Of a DNA stretch of 64,000 nucleotides, positions 32,602 to 42,134 are shown piece after piece. The notes beneath the pieces are model-generated. The model made no database searches. It was not told the origin of the DNA and saw only the letters and a list, made by a program, of their open reading frames with translations. Made by a program: the position numbers and the translations under genes. The DNA is from Haloarcula salina (lineage in GTDB: Archaea; Halobacteriota; Halobacteria; Halobacteriales; Haloarculaceae): contig NZ_WRXL01000004.1 in assembly GCF_010119195.1 (NCBI RefSeq), positions 310,001-374,000 of the forward strand. Reading direction: 5' to 3'. Positions within the stretch are counted from its first letter, which is position 1, and every line of letters starts with the position of its first letter.

Positions 32602-33651
32602 ATGACAGAACCGGTCGAACACCGACGACTCATCATCGCTGGCACGGGTGCAGCGGGGCTGACTGCCGCCATCTACGCCGCCAGAAGCAACAACGAACCG
32701 CTCGTCCTCGAGGGGGACGAGCCGGGCGGCCAGCTCACGCTCACGAGCGAGGTCGAGAACTTCCCCGGCTTCCCCGAGGGCCTCTCTGGACCGGACCTCA
32801 TCAACAACATGAAGGAGCAGGCCAAGCGCTTCGGGACCGAGGTCGAACACGGCATCGTCGAGGCCGTCGACGACAGCGAGCGGCCGTTCCGCGTCGAACT
32901 CGCGAACGGCGACGTCTACACCGCCGACGCCTTCATCGCGGCCTCGGGAGCCAGCGCCCGCACGCTCGGCGTCCCCGGCGAGGACGACCTGATGGGCTAC
33001 GGCGTCTCGACGTGTGCCACCTGCGACGGCGCGTTCTTCCGCGGCGAGGACATGCTCGTCGTCGGCGGCGGCGACGCCGCCTTCGAGGAGGCCCACTTCC
33101 TCACGAAGTTCGCCGACACGGTGTACCTGGCCCACCGTCGCGAGGAGTTCCGCGCGGAGGACTACTGGATCGACCGCGTCCAGAAGAAGGTCGACGAGGG
33201 CGAAATCGAACTCCTGCGCAACACCGAACTGCTGGAGATCCACGGCTCGGCCGAGGAGGGCGTCGACCACGTCACGCTGGCCACCAACGACGAGGGCTAC
33301 CCCGCGGACAATATCGACGACCCGGACACCGAGACCTACGACTTCGACGTGGGGGCCGTCTTCGTGGCCATCGGCCACACGCCCAACACAGGATACCTCG
33401 AATCGACCGGCGTCGAGCTCGACGACACCGGCTACATCAGGACCCAGGGCGGGCACGGCGCCAACCAGACCGCCACAGACGTCGACGGACTGTTCGGGGC
33501 CGGCGACGTGGTGGACTTCCACTACCAGCAGGCCGTCACCGCCGCCGGGATGGGGACCAAGGCCGCCATCGACGCGGACGGGTACCTCGAATCGCAGGCC
33601 GAGGCCGCGGCCGAAGCGGAGTCCGAATCGCCCGCCGAAGCCGACGACTGA
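32602..33651 (+). CDS. trxB: Thioredoxin reductase
   Basis: 349 residues. FAD fold IIAGTGAAGLTAAIYAARS, redox pair C138-AT-C141 in VSTCATCDGAFF, NAD(P)H fold VVGGGDAAFEEAHFL, and the second FAD motif GLFGAGDVVD. The C-terminus carries an extra acidic Ala/Glu tail (about 328-349). It reduces thioredoxin with NAD(P)H in the cytoplasm. Full-length and complete, in contrast to the shortened homologue at 16983-17543. Confidence 0.95.
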   Translation: MTEPVEHRRLIIAGTGAAGLTAAIYAARSNNEPLVLEGDEPGGQLTLTSEVENFPGFPEGLSGPDLINNMKEQAKRFGTEVEHGIVEAVDDSERPFRVELANGDVYTADAFIAASGASARTLGVPGEDDLMGYGVSTCATCDGAFFRGEDMLVVGGGDAAFEEAHFLTKFADTVYLAHRREEFRAEDYWIDRVQKKVDEGEIELLRNTELLEIHGSAEEGVDHVTLATNDEGYPADNIDDPDTETYDFDVGAVFVAIGHTPNTGYLESTGVELDDTGYIRTQGGHGANQTATDVDGLFGAGDVVDFHYQQAVTAAGMGTKAAIDADGYLESQAEAAAEAESESPAEADD

Positions 33652-34052
33652 ACCGCTGGTCTCTCGGCGGTTCCGAACCGCCACCGAGATGCGTATCCTC
33701 GTACCAGTTCGACAGGAACTCGCTCACGCGAGCCGAAGGGCCGCGCTGACTCGTCGCCAGTATCAGTAGACACGTCTCCGAATTGACGTGACGTAGATAG
33801 CTATTGTCAGATTCGATAATATTAGCCAAAGATATTACTACGCGGCTGCGGGAACTACTTGATAGATACGGGGGCGGACTCGGACCGGACGGCCGACGAG
33901 CGGGGCGTGGTGTGACGGTGGCATCTGAAACCGGGCGTTCCGTCGGGGAGGCGGCGGCGGACGACCGACTCACTGACCCGTTCACGGCGAGCGGCGGACG
34001 AGATCGTCGGATCGGCGGCCCAGTCACCCCCGAGTCGCTACACTCGACAACA
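33652..34052. other. Gene-free stretch between trxB and a secreted protein
   Basis: No coding region I can support, although a TTG-started frame is open into the next gene. A hairpin GGCGGTT-CCG-AACCGCC (33666-33682) follows trxB. An AT-rich segment (about 33790-33860) with GATAATATTAG could hold the promoter of the downstream secreted protein, which would then have a leader of about 200 nt. Confidence 0.45.
33666..33682 (+). terminator. Possible stem-loop behind trxB
   Basis: GGCGGTT-CCG-AACCGCC starts 14 nt after the trxB stop. There is no T run behind it, so a termination role is only a guess. Confidence 0.25.
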
Positions 34053-35975
34053 ATGACACGTTCCACTCCGCGTACGCGAATCCAGGCGCTCGCGCTGTCA
34101 CTGATGGTGGTCGCGGCGGTGTTCGCGGCGACGGTGACGATCTCGGCCAGCGCCGCCGCCGCGGTGAACAGTTCGACGTTCGAGGTGACGGACGATCCCG
34201 TCACGCCGGACGGGACGATAACCGTCGAGGGGAACCTCGACTCCGCCGGCGACGTGACCTTCCTGGTCCAGGATCCGGACGACGACGACATCGCCACGGT
34301 GACGAAGAACGTCCAGAACACCGACTTCTCGGTGACGATTGACCTGAGTTCGATGAGCTTCGGCGACGGCCTCGACGACGGGGAAGCGAGGCTCTCTGCT
34401 GACTATGACAGCGGCTTCAAGTCGGCCGAGGCCCAGGACACGTTCGTCGTCGACAACGAGTATCCGACGGTGGACATCGACTCGCCCGACGACGGGGCGA
34501 ACCTCACCGGCGCGCCGACCATCAGCGGGACGGCCTCCGACGACGCCGGACTCGACACCGTCGAGGTGTCCATCCAGCGCAGCGACGGGAAGTACTACAC
34601 CGGTTCCGGCTGGCAGAGCTCGGAGACGTGGCTGAGCACGTCCGGGACGACCGACTGGAGCTACGACACGAGCGGGAACGGCATCAGCAGCGACGACGCG
34701 TTCACCGTCAGCGTCCGCGCCACGGACGAGGCGGGACAGACCCGCTCGTACTCGTCCGGCCCGCCGACGCCCGACGCGAACACGCTTCGGGCCGACTACA
34801 CCGTCGACACGACGAAGCCCTCCATCAGCGGCGTCACGGTCACGGAGAAGGACGGCGACGACACCGTCGAGGTCGGTGACACGGTCACGGTCTCGGCGAC
34901 GGTGACAGACGCGACGGCCGGCGTCGACACCGTCACGACCGACGCGTCGGCGCTAGGCGGCCCGGATTCGCTGACGCTGTCGCATACCTCAGGCGACACC
35001 TACTTCGACTCCTTTACCGTCTCGGACCCGTCGGCGAGCGACGGTTCGGTCACGCTGACGGTGACCGCGTCGGACTACTTCGGCTCGACGCGGACCGACA
35101 CCGATTCGGTGACGCTCGAAACCGCCATCGAGTCGGTCGACAGCCTCCGGGTCCACAGTGAGTTCGTCGGCGTCGTCGAGGACACGAACACCTCGATCAG
35201 GGTGACGGCCGACGGCGTGCGCGACGCCCAGGGGAACCTCGTCGCCAGCGGCGGCGCGGCGACCGAAACCGCGACGGTCGAAATCGCCGGAACCAGCTAC
35301 ACCGTCGACGTGGACGACGGGGCCGTCGAGGCGCGGATCGACCCGACGGAGATCACGGACGACGTGAGCACCGGGTCGACGACGGTCGAAATCGCCGAGG
35401 CCGACGCGCAGTCGGACACGGACGCGGTCAGGCTCGTCCACGAGGCCAACGGGCTGGACGAGGGGTACCAGGTCGAAGGCACGCCGATGGACACGTCTGA
35501 CGTGGTCTTCCAGAACGTCAGCGACGTGACGACGTACGACCCCACGGCGACGAACACGAAGTGGGTCTCGCCGAACGAGAACCAGGCCGGCGAGGGCTAC
35601 TACGTCTACGGGACCGATTCGAGCGCCCGTATCGGGTACACCTACGAGGAGACGGGCCAGCTCCACTCCCGATACCTCCACGAGGGATACAACCTCGTCG
35701 CCGCGACGCCCGACCTGAACTCGGGGTCGTCGGTGACGGTCGACAGCGACCTCGGCGAGGGCGTCACGGTGAGTGACAGCGACGTCACGGTCTACGTCCG
35801 CGACGAGAGCGAGGACCTCACCGATCCGTCCGGCGACGCGGACGTGTCGGCGTTCACCACCGCCTCCGGCTCGGAGACCCTCTCGGACTACGAGGGGTAC
35901 TTCGTCTACCTCGACTCCGGCGAGGAGATCCGGACCGTCGACGGGGAAGGCTACGACCCGAGCGAGGGGAGCTGA
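34053..35975 (+). CDS. Secreted surface protein with Ig-like repeats
   Basis: 640 residues from ATG 34053. A Sec-type signal peptide is visible: basic RTRIQ, then ALALSLMVVAAVFAATVTI and an AAAA cleavage region near 38. The rest is beta-rich and Thr/Ser/Asp-rich. Successive domains carry patterns such as TVDIDSPDDGANLTG, ISGTASDDAGLDTVEVSI and VDTTKPSISGVTV, typical of cadherin/Ig-like cell-surface domains. Several N-glycosylation sequons occur. There is no C-terminal anchor, so it may be secreted or held by partners. It is followed 66 nt later by another exported protein. No specific function can be named. Confidence 0.8.
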   Translation: MTRSTPRTRIQALALSLMVVAAVFAATVTISASAAAAVNSSTFEVTDDPVTPDGTITVEGNLDSAGDVTFLVQDPDDDDIATVTKNVQNTDFSVTIDLSSMSFGDGLDDGEARLSADYDSGFKSAEAQDTFVVDNEYPTVDIDSPDDGANLTGAPTISGTASDDAGLDTVEVSIQRSDGKYYTGSGWQSSETWLSTSGTTDWSYDTSGNGISSDDAFTVSVRATDEAGQTRSYSSGPPTPDANTLRADYTVDTTKPSISGVTVTEKDGDDTVEVGDTVTVSATVTDATAGVDTVTTDASALGGPDSLTLSHTSGDTYFDSFTVSDPSASDGSVTLTVTASDYFGSTRTDTDSVTLETAIESVDSLRVHSEFVGVVEDTNTSIRVTADGVRDAQGNLVASGGAATETATVEIAGTSYTVDVDDGAVEARIDPTEITDDVSTGSTTVEIAEADAQSDTDAVRLVHEANGLDEGYQVEGTPMDTSDVVFQNVSDVTTYDPTATNTKWVSPNENQAGEGYYVYGTDSSARIGYTYEETGQLHSRYLHEGYNLVAATPDLNSGSSVTVDSDLGEGVTVSDSDVTVYVRDESEDLTDPSGDADVSAFTTASGSETLSDYEGYFVYLDSGEEIRTVDGEGYDPSEGS

Positions 35976-36041
35976 GACACCTGCTCGCTCGCAGCCGACG
36001 AGTGACGGACCGACGACAGAGACCTGGCCGAACGTGATCGA

Positions 36042-37163
36042 ATGAATCCCAACGTCACAGCTACGACGCGCCGCCGACTCGTGGCGTCCGCCGCATTCCT
36101 CGTCCTGCTGGCCGCGACCGGAGTCGTCGCCGGCCCGACGCTCGGGCAGACCGCACCCCCGAACGCGTACTACGGCGCCGCGGTATCGAGCACGGGGACC
36201 GACGCGCCCGTGGGAACGACCATCGTCGCCGTGGCGAACGGCGAGATACAGGACTCGATCACGGTCGAGACGGCCGGTGAGTACGGCGGTTCGGACCCCA
36301 CCGCCGACAAACTGCGGGTCAGTAGCGACATCGACTCGACGGTGACGTTCCATGTCGACGACGCGAGCGGCCCGGAAGCGGCCGAGACTGACCCGAACCC
36401 CACCGGCGAGGTCGAGGAACTGGACCTGACGTTCCCGGGCGGGACGTTCGGCGGTCCCACGCCGACGCCGACACCGACCGAAACCGAGACGCCGACAGAA
36501 ACGGAGACCGCCACCGAGACAGGGACCGCGACGGAGACCGAGACGGAGACAGCGACGGGGACCGAAACGACCGCGACAGAAACGGAAACCGCCACAGACG
36601 CCGTGACGGAGACGACGACAGCGGACACCCGGCCGACTGAGTCGAGCGAGCCGGGGGGCTCGACGGGCGACGCGTCCGGCGATTCGGGCCCGGACCAACC
36701 GGCCACGGACGGGCCGGGAACGGAGCTCTCGACCGGCGCGGAGTCGGCCGACACGGGTGGTGGCGACGGACGGCGCGCCGCTCTCGTCGTGACGAACGCG
36801 ACGCTGAACCGGAGCCAGGTCCCCGTCGGCGGGGTCGTCGCCGTGAACGCGACCGTTCGCAACGAGGGGAACGCGACGGCGACGCGTCCGATCAGGCTCA
36901 CGGTCGCCGGCGAGCCCGCCGCCTCGCGGAACGTCACCGTCCGGGCGGGCGAGTCACGGAGCGTCCGCTTCCGGTACCGAGCCGCCGAGACCGGCGACCA
37001 CGCCGTTGCGGTCGGGTTCGCGTCCGCCGGGACGCTCAGCGTCGGCCAGAGCGGCGGCCTCGTGCCGTGGGGGCTGCTCAAGACGATCGCCATGTACGTT
37101 GCCGGCCTCGTCGTCGCCGTCTACGCGGTGCTGAAGGCGCTCGCCATCTACCTCGGGTACTGA
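36042..37163 (+). CDS. Membrane-anchored surface protein with Thr-rich stalk and CARDB-like domain
   Basis: 373 residues. Signal peptide RRRLVASAAFLVLLAATGVVAG at the N-terminus (core LVASAAFLVLLAATG), then a small beta domain (about 35-130). A low-complexity TE/TP stalk runs over about 140-205. A CARDB-like domain follows (about 245-335: VTNATLNRSQVPVGGVVAVNATVRNEGNATATR in part, e.g. VAVNATVRNEGNATA). A C-terminal helix LKTIAMYVAGLVVAVYAVLK anchors it. The layout suits a cell-surface sensor or adhesion protein. It is probably expressed with the upstream secreted protein. Confidence 0.8.
   Translation: MNPNVTATTRRRLVASAAFLVLLAATGVVAGPTLGQTAPPNAYYGAAVSSTGTDAPVGTTIVAVANGEIQDSITVETAGEYGGSDPTADKLRVSSDIDSTVTFHVDDASGPEAAETDPNPTGEVEELDLTFPGGTFGGPTPTPTPTETETPTETETATETGTATETETETATGTETTATETETATDAVTETTTADTRPTESSEPGGSTGDASGDSGPDQPATDGPGTELSTGAESADTGGGDGRRAALVVTNATLNRSQVPVGGVVAVNATVRNEGNATATRPIRLTVAGEPAASRNVTVRAGESRSVRFRYRAAETGDHAVAVGFASAGTLSVGQSGGLVPWGLLKTIAMYVAGLVVAVYAVLKALAIYLGY
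36461..36620 (+). repeat. Thr/Glu codon-repeat tract
   Basis: Irregular short repeats of ACC-GAG-type codons encode the TPTPTPTETET-like stalk of the surface protein. The tract is likely to vary in length between strains. Confidence 0.6.
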
Positions 37164-37269
37164 GTGCGACCGCGTCGCGTCCGCGGCGCGGATTCGGATC
37201 ACGGCGATCCGACGCGTCCCCCGGTCGCACATCCACAGACCCTTTAGGTCCGGCGACGGACACCTGTGC

Positions 37270-37557
37270 ATGGCAAACGAGACTGTCACGCTGACGATCG
37301 AGACAGACGACGAAACCGACGAGCTCACCGTCCCGGCCGAACTGCTGGAGATCCTCCGCGAGTCTCCCGACGAGACCGACCCGCAGGTCGTCGGTGACAT
37401 CGCGATGTTCGGCCTGGCCCAGCGCATCCACAGCGCCGTCCACCACGGCCAGGGCGAACCCGACGAGGACCTCGTCACGCTCGACGAGCAGACGAGCGAA
37501 CTGTTCGAGGAGCGCTTCGGGCAGACGTTCGCGGAACTGACCGGTCACGACCACTAA
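37270..37557 (+). CDS. Small acidic protein, unknown function
   Basis: 95 residues. A TATA-like CCCTTTAGG lies about 28 nt upstream and supports the ATG at 37270. The sequence is very acidic, with VTLTIETDDETDELTVPAEL at the N-terminus (in part TLTIETDDETDELTV) and helical segments later: IAMFGLAQRIHSAVHHG and TSELFEERFGQTFAEL. No cofactor motif or membrane segment. I do not recognise a named family; it looks like a conserved haloarchaeal protein. Confidence 0.7.
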   Translation: MANETVTLTIETDDETDELTVPAELLEILRESPDETDPQVVGDIAMFGLAQRIHSAVHHGQGEPDEDLVTLDEQTSELFEERFGQTFAELTGHDH

Positions 37558-37586
37558 GCGCCCGATCGCGCCGCCCGACCCGCGTC

Positions 37587-38252
37587 TCAGTTCTCCGCGG
37601 TCCAGTGGAGTACCACGCCGTCGTCGACCCGTTCGACGCCGGCCAGTTCGAGTTCGGGGAAGTCCTCGACGAAGCCGTCGCCGTCCGCCAGCGTCGGCGC
37701 GTCGCGGCCGCCGATGATCTTCGGGCCGACGTAGACGAACAGCTCGTCGACCAGCGACTCCTCGAACAGGCCGAAGATGAGTTCGCCGCCGCCCTCGACC
37801 ATGAGCCGGTCGATGCCCTCGCCTTCGAGCTTCGCGAGCGTCGTCGTCAGGTCGACGCGGTCCCGGCCGGCGGCGATGACGTACGCGCCGGCGTCTTCCA
37901 TCTCCTCGATGAAGTCCGGCGGCGCGGCCTCGCTGACGAGGAGGTACGTCTGCGCGCGGCCGTCGAGCACGGTGGCGTCCGGCGGCGTCCGGACGCGCGA
38001 GTCGGCGACGACGCGGGCGGGGTTCTCGGGGTCGCCACGCTCGGCCCGGGCGGCGCGCCGTTCCGGGTCGTCGATGGTCAGCGACGGGTCGTCGGCGAGC
38101 ACCGTGCCGACGCCGACCATCACCGCGTCGCTGTCGGCCCGGAGCTGGTCGACGCGGTCGAAGTCCGTCGGGCCCGAGATCTCGATCTGTTCGCGGCGGC
38201 GAGAGGAGAGCTTCCCGTCGGCGCTCATCGCGGCGTTGACGACGACGTGCAT
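37587..38252 (-). CDS. arfC: 2,5-diamino-6-ribosylamino-pyrimidinone 5'-phosphate reductase (RibD-C type)
   Basis: 221 residues. Starts HVVVNAAMSADGKLSS, the archaeal reductase signature. NADPH-binding elements are ADSDAVMVGVGTVLADDPSLT (as VMVGVGTVLADDP) and LMVEGGGELIFGLFE; VYVGPKIIGG follows. It reduces the ribosylamino pyrimidine intermediate of riboflavin synthesis with NADPH, as a stand-alone protein without the deaminase half found in bacterial RibD. It converges on the small acidic gene. Confidence 0.93.
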   Translation of the reverse strand: MHVVVNAAMSADGKLSSRRREQIEISGPTDFDRVDQLRADSDAVMVGVGTVLADDPSLTIDDPERRAARAERGDPENPARVVADSRVRTPPDATVLDGRAQTYLLVSEAAPPDFIEEMEDAGAYVIAAGRDRVDLTTTLAKLEGEGIDRLMVEGGGELIFGLFEESLVDELFVYVGPKIIGGRDAPTLADGDGFVEDFPELELAGVERVDDGVVLHWTAEN

Positions 38253-38304
38253 ACCCGTCCGTGTCGGCGGCCGCCAAACCGCTTTTCGGTTGCCGGCGAC
38301 CGAC

Positions 38305-38763
38305 TCAGGACGTGGCCCGCTCGGGCCGCTTCGAGAGCTTTCGCACGTCGAGCTTCTTCACGGTTCCGTCGGCGGTCCGCAGTTTCAGGACGGTCTTCTG
38401 CAGGACGAGTTCGTCCACGTCGAGCGTCGCTTCGGTGCTCCAGCCCCGCAGCCTGACCATCCCCTCCTCGTCGATCTCCAGGAACGTCCGCGGCTTGCGC
38501 TGTGTCCCCATCGTCCACTCCTCGTCGCCGACGGAGAGCTCCTGGCCGCCGGTTTTCGACCACCGAAACACGCAGGCGAACTGCTCGCGGGGTTCGTCCC
38601 CCCGGTCGTGGTCGACCCGGGTCCACTGCTCGAAGTCGACGCCGAAGTGCGCAGCCCACAGCTCCAGGTACTCGAAGTCGAACTTCTTTTTGCCGTCGTT
38701 GTTTCGACCGCTCCGCCAGATGACGTGGGCATCGGACGGTTTCGAACCGAAGATTCCGGGCAC
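38305..38763 (-). CDS. Hypothetical protein
   Basis: 152 residues; family not recognised. It has an N-terminal MPGIFGSKPSDAHVIWRSG, an aromatic-rich middle (FDFEYLELWAAHFGVDFEQW), RWSKTGGQELSVGDEEWTMG and a lysine-rich C-terminus VLKLRTADGTVKKLDVRKL. The last third looks like a beta-barrel or PH-like element. No membrane span. It stands just upstream of the reductase on the same strand (52 nt). Codon use is normal, so it is likely expressed. Confidence 0.68.
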   Translation of the reverse strand: MPGIFGSKPSDAHVIWRSGRNNDGKKKFDFEYLELWAAHFGVDFEQWTRVDHDRGDEPREQFACVFRWSKTGGQELSVGDEEWTMGTQRKPRTFLEIDEEGMVRLRGWSTEATLDVDELVLQKTVLKLRTADGTVKKLDVRKLSKRPERATS

Positions 38764-39006
38764 GTCAGGACACCGTCATCTCCGCCTTGTTTTCGTTACT
38801 GAAATTCTCTGAGTCGCGTCCAAGAGAGGCTCTATAACGGCAGTAAAGGGCGTATAAATCGGCGATGACGCGTTTCAGATCCATGATTGAATGTTCTCCC
38901 AGTATCGTAGATAAGAATTTTGGCCGTTTTTGCAGACGGAGCGAGTACTGGCAGCAGTGACGGTCGCAGACAACGCTTTTGAGTGGCCCCGTCGAACCGT
39001 CTGTCG

Positions 39007-40290
39007 ATGTCTCTCGAAGACCATGCCGAGGATCTCGCCTCCGACCTCGGCGTCGACAAAGAGGAGGTCAAACGCGACCTGGAGAACCTCGTCAACTACT
39101 CCGTGCCGATGGACGAGGCCAAGCAGAGCCTCAGACGGAAGTACGGCGGTGGCAGTTCGAGCGGCGGCGACGGCACGCCGTCGAGCAAGGCCATCAGCGA
39201 GGTCACGACCGGCGACTCGAACGTGACGGTCACCGCCGTGGTGCTCACGTCGGGCCGGCGATCCATCCAGTACAACGGGGAACAGCACGTCATCCGCGAG
39301 GGCGAACTGGCCGACGAGACCGGGAAGATCTCCTACACCGCGTGGGACGGCTTCTCCGGCGACCTCGAACCCGGCCAGACCGTCCGGCTCGGCAACGCCG
39401 GCGTCCGCGAGTGGGACGGCAAGCCCGAACTGAACCTCGGCGACAGCACCCAGCCGGAGGTCGTCGACGAGACGCTCGCCATCGACTACGAGGTCGGCGG
39501 CCGAGCGTCGCTGTCAGACCTGGAACCCGGGGACCGCGGCATCACCGTCGAGGTGCAGGTCCTCGAGTGCGAGCAGAAAGTCATCGACGGGCGCGACGGC
39601 GAGACGACCATCCTCAGCGGCGTGCTCGGCGACGAGAGCGGGCGGCTCCCCTTTACCGACTGGGAACCACACGGTGAGATCGAGGTCGGCGCGTCGGTCC
39701 GCATCGAGGAGTCGTTCGTCCGCGAGTTCCGCGGCGCGCCCTCGGTGAACGTCTCCGAGTTCTCGACGGTCACCGCGCTCGACCGGACCGTCGAGGTGGC
39801 CGAGGACGCCCCGCGGATTTCGGTCCACGAGGCCGTCGACAGTGGCGGCCTGTTCGACGTGGAACTGGTCGGCAACGTCATCGAGGTGCGCGACGGCTCC
39901 GGCCTCATCGAGCGCTGTCCCGAGTGCGGGCGCGTCATCCAGAACGGGCAGTGTCGCTCCCACGGGACCGTCGAGGGCGAGGACGACCTGCGGACGAAGG
40001 CGATCCTCGACGACGGCACCGGTACCGTCACCGTCGTCCTCGGCGACGAACTGACCGCGGCCGTCTACGGCGGCGACATCGACGACGCCCGCGAGCACGC
40101 CCGCAACGCCATGGACAAGGAGGTCGTCGCCGAGCGCATCGCCGACCGCATCGTCGGCCGGGAGTACGTCGTCCGCGGGTCGCTGTCGGTCGACGAGTAC
40201 GGCGCGAACCTCACCGCCTCGACGTTCGCCGAGGCCGACGACGATCCGGCGACCCGCGCGGAGACCCTCCTCCGGGAGGCGGAGGCATGA
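39007..40290 (+). CDS. rpa1: Replication protein A, multi-OB-fold ssDNA-binding subunit
   Basis: 427 residues from ATG 39007, with TATA-like GCTTTTGAG about 28 nt upstream. A short N-terminal helical domain (1-50) is followed by OB folds at about 65-160, 170-265 and 280-420, recognisable by VTVTAVVLTSGRRSIQ, ITVEVQVLECEQK and VELVGNVIEVRDGSGL. A zinc finger CPECGRVIQNGQCRSHG sits inside the last OB fold. It coats single-stranded DNA in replication and repair. It overlaps the next gene (RPA-associated protein) by 4 nt, the operon layout known from Haloferax rpa genes. Confidence 0.93.
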   Translation: MSLEDHAEDLASDLGVDKEEVKRDLENLVNYSVPMDEAKQSLRRKYGGGSSSGGDGTPSSKAISEVTTGDSNVTVTAVVLTSGRRSIQYNGEQHVIREGELADETGKISYTAWDGFSGDLEPGQTVRLGNAGVREWDGKPELNLGDSTQPEVVDETLAIDYEVGGRASLSDLEPGDRGITVEVQVLECEQKVIDGRDGETTILSGVLGDESGRLPFTDWEPHGEIEVGASVRIEESFVREFRGAPSVNVSEFSTVTALDRTVEVAEDAPRISVHEAVDSGGLFDVELVGNVIEVRDGSGLIERCPECGRVIQNGQCRSHGTVEGEDDLRTKAILDDGTGTVTVVLGDELTAAVYGGDIDDAREHARNAMDKEVVAERIADRIVGREYVVRGSLSVDEYGANLTASTFAEADDDPATRAETLLREAEA

Positions 40291-42056
40291 GCGAGTCCGA
40301 AGACAGCGGCGCGGGCCGGCGCGAGGTCGCTTACCGACTGTTCGCCGCGGAGTTCGACGACGCCGACTTCTCGTACTCCGAGTCCGACGAGGAGCGGGCC
40401 CCGAACTACGTCGTCACGCCGACCGGCGCGCGGGTCAACCGCCTGTTCCTCGTCGGCGTCCTCACCGAGATCGAGCGGGTCAACGACGACGTGCTGCGCG
40501 CCCGCATCGTCGATCCGACCGGACCGTTCGTCGTCTACGCCGGCCAGTACCAGCCAGACGAACTGGCCGTCCTCGAAGCGGCCGAACCCCCGATGTTCGT
40601 CGCCGTCACGGGCAAGGCCCGGACGTTCCAGCCCGAGGACAGCGACCGCGTGTTCACCTCCGTCCGCCCGGAGAGCATCAGCCAGGTCGACGCCGACACG
40701 CGCGACCGCTGGGTCGTCCAGGCGGCCGAGCAGACGGCGGCCCGCGTGGGACAGATGGCGAGCGCCAAGCAGACCGGCCTGACCGGCGAGGACCTCCGGA
40801 ACGCGCTCCTCGAACAGGGCGTCGACGAGAGCGCCGCGGCCGGCATCGCGCTGGCGCTCGACCACTACGGCACGACCGGGGACTACCTGGAGGCGCTCCG
40901 GGAGACGGCGCTCGACGCCGCCCGCGTCGTCGCCGGCGAGACGGGCGAGGCGGACCCGCTGTCGCTGTCGCCCGGCGACGGGACCGACGACCCGCTCCCC
41001 GTTCTGGCGACGACCGACATCGACGCGACGGCCACAGATGCGACGACCGCCGGGATGGCGGACGATTCGCCGTCCGAAATCGCGTCCGACGACACGACTG
41101 CCGACGAGTCGGACGAAACGGCGGAGCCGGTCGAAACAGGCTCCGCCGAGAGCGAACCGACGGCGGACGCCGATCCGGCCGAGGCGGCGGAGACGGGTGC
41201 GCCCGCCGAAGCCGCCGACGCCGAGCCCGCGACCGACTCGCCGGGCGCACCGGCCGGCGACGCGTCCGCCGAACCGAGCACCGATGCAGCCACGAGCGAC
41301 GCCCCGGCCGAGACCCCCGAGACCGCGACCGACGCCGGAGCCGACGAGACCACCGCCGGCGACTCCGCAGGCGAGGACGTCCCCTCGACGCCCGCACCGA
41401 GCGAGCCCGCGGAGACGTCGTCGGCGTCGAGCGAGTCGGCGACCGACGCCGACCCGACGGTGCAGGACGAGCCCGAATCGTCGTCCGAATCCGACGACGA
41501 CCTCGGCGACTTCGACACCGAGTTCGAACTGGACGAGGACGAGCGCGAGGAGATCGAACAGGAGTACGGCACGGCCTTCCAGAGCGGGGCCGAGGTCGAC
41601 GACCCCGGCGAGGCCGACATCGAGACGCCGGACCCCGACGACCTGGCCGAGGCGGCCGAGGAGGGCGCGCCAGCCGACGCCGCCGACGCCGAGCCCGCGC
41701 CCGACTCGTCCGGTGCGCCGGCCGGCGACGAGTCTCCCGAGCCGAGTACCGGCGCGGCGACGAGCGACGCGCCCGCCGAGACCCCCGAGACCGCGACCGA
41801 CGCCGGAGCCGACGAGACCACCGCCGGCGACTCCGCGGGCGAGGACGCGCCCGCCGAAGACGTGGACCTCGAAGACGCCGTCATGGAGGTCATGCAGGAC
41901 CTCGACGACGGCGGCGGGGCCGACCGCGAGGAACTTCGCTCGACGGTCGCGAGCCGCTACGGCGCGGACACCGACGCCGTCGAGGACGCGATCCAGGACG
42001 CGCTGATGGGCGGGCGCTGCTACGAGCCAGAGGACGGCAGGCTCACTCCGATCTGA
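40287..42056 (+). CDS. rpap1: RPA-associated protein (RPAP, COG3390 type) with long acidic linker
   Basis: 589 residues from ATG 40287, overlapping rpa by ATGA. The N-terminal OB-like domain (about 10-160) has VVTPTGARVNRLFLVGVL and VYAGQYQPDEL, the RPAP pattern; a helical part reaches about 225. From about 240 to 520 the chain is an Ala/Asp/Glu/Pro/Thr-rich linker, much longer than I expect for the family. It contains a 62-residue duplication (residues 304-365 and 460-521). The last 65 residues form a winged-helix-like domain (EDAVMEVMQDLDDGGG, then SRYGADTDAVEDAI). It forms a stable complex with RPA on ssDNA. Confidence 0.88.
   Translation: MSESEDSGAGRREVAYRLFAAEFDDADFSYSESDEERAPNYVVTPTGARVNRLFLVGVLTEIERVNDDVLRARIVDPTGPFVVYAGQYQPDELAVLEAAEPPMFVAVTGKARTFQPEDSDRVFTSVRPESISQVDADTRDRWVVQAAEQTAARVGQMASAKQTGLTGEDLRNALLEQGVDESAAAGIALALDHYGTTGDYLEALRETALDAARVVAGETGEADPLSLSPGDGTDDPLPVLATTDIDATATDATTAGMADDSPSEIASDDTTADESDETAEPVETGSAESEPTADADPAEAAETGAPAEAADAEPATDSPGAPAGDASAEPSTDAATSDAPAETPETATDAGADETTAGDSAGEDVPSTPAPSEPAETSSASSESATDADPTVQDEPESSSESDDDLGDFDTEFELDEDEREEIEQEYGTAFQSGAEVDDPGEADIETPDPDDLAEAAEEGAPADAADAEPAPDSSGAPAGDESPEPSTGAATSDAPAETPETATDAGADETTAGDSAGEDAPAEDVDLEDAVMEVMQDLDDGGGADREELRSTVASRYGADTDAVEDAIQDALMGGRCYEPEDGRLTPI
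41196..41381 (+). repeat. Linker duplication in the rpap gene, copy 1
   Basis: 186 nt that recur at 41664-41849. The 3' portion, encoding AETPETATDAGADETTAGDS, is almost identical at nucleotide level; the 5' portion has diverged moderately. Confidence 0.85.
41664..41849 (+). repeat. Linker duplication in the rpap gene, copy 2
   Basis: Second copy of the 186-nt unit at 41196-41381, 468 nt downstream and in the same frame. Confidence 0.85.
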
Positions 42057-42134
42057 GGCGGCCTGCCGTCCGACGGATCGCCGCCGCCAGTCGAGCCGCG
42101 GCCCTTTTCTCCGCAGGGACCCAACCGAGCGCCG

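Noticed and set aside
33804-34052. 83-codon upstream extension of the secreted protein from a TTG codon
   Set aside because: It would place the clear signal peptide internally and has poor codon character; the ATG at 34053 directly precedes the signal peptide.
36461-36620. Short repeats resembling a CRISPR-like or satellite array
   Set aside because: The repeats are coding, irregular and encode a Thr/Glu stalk inside a full-length surface protein.
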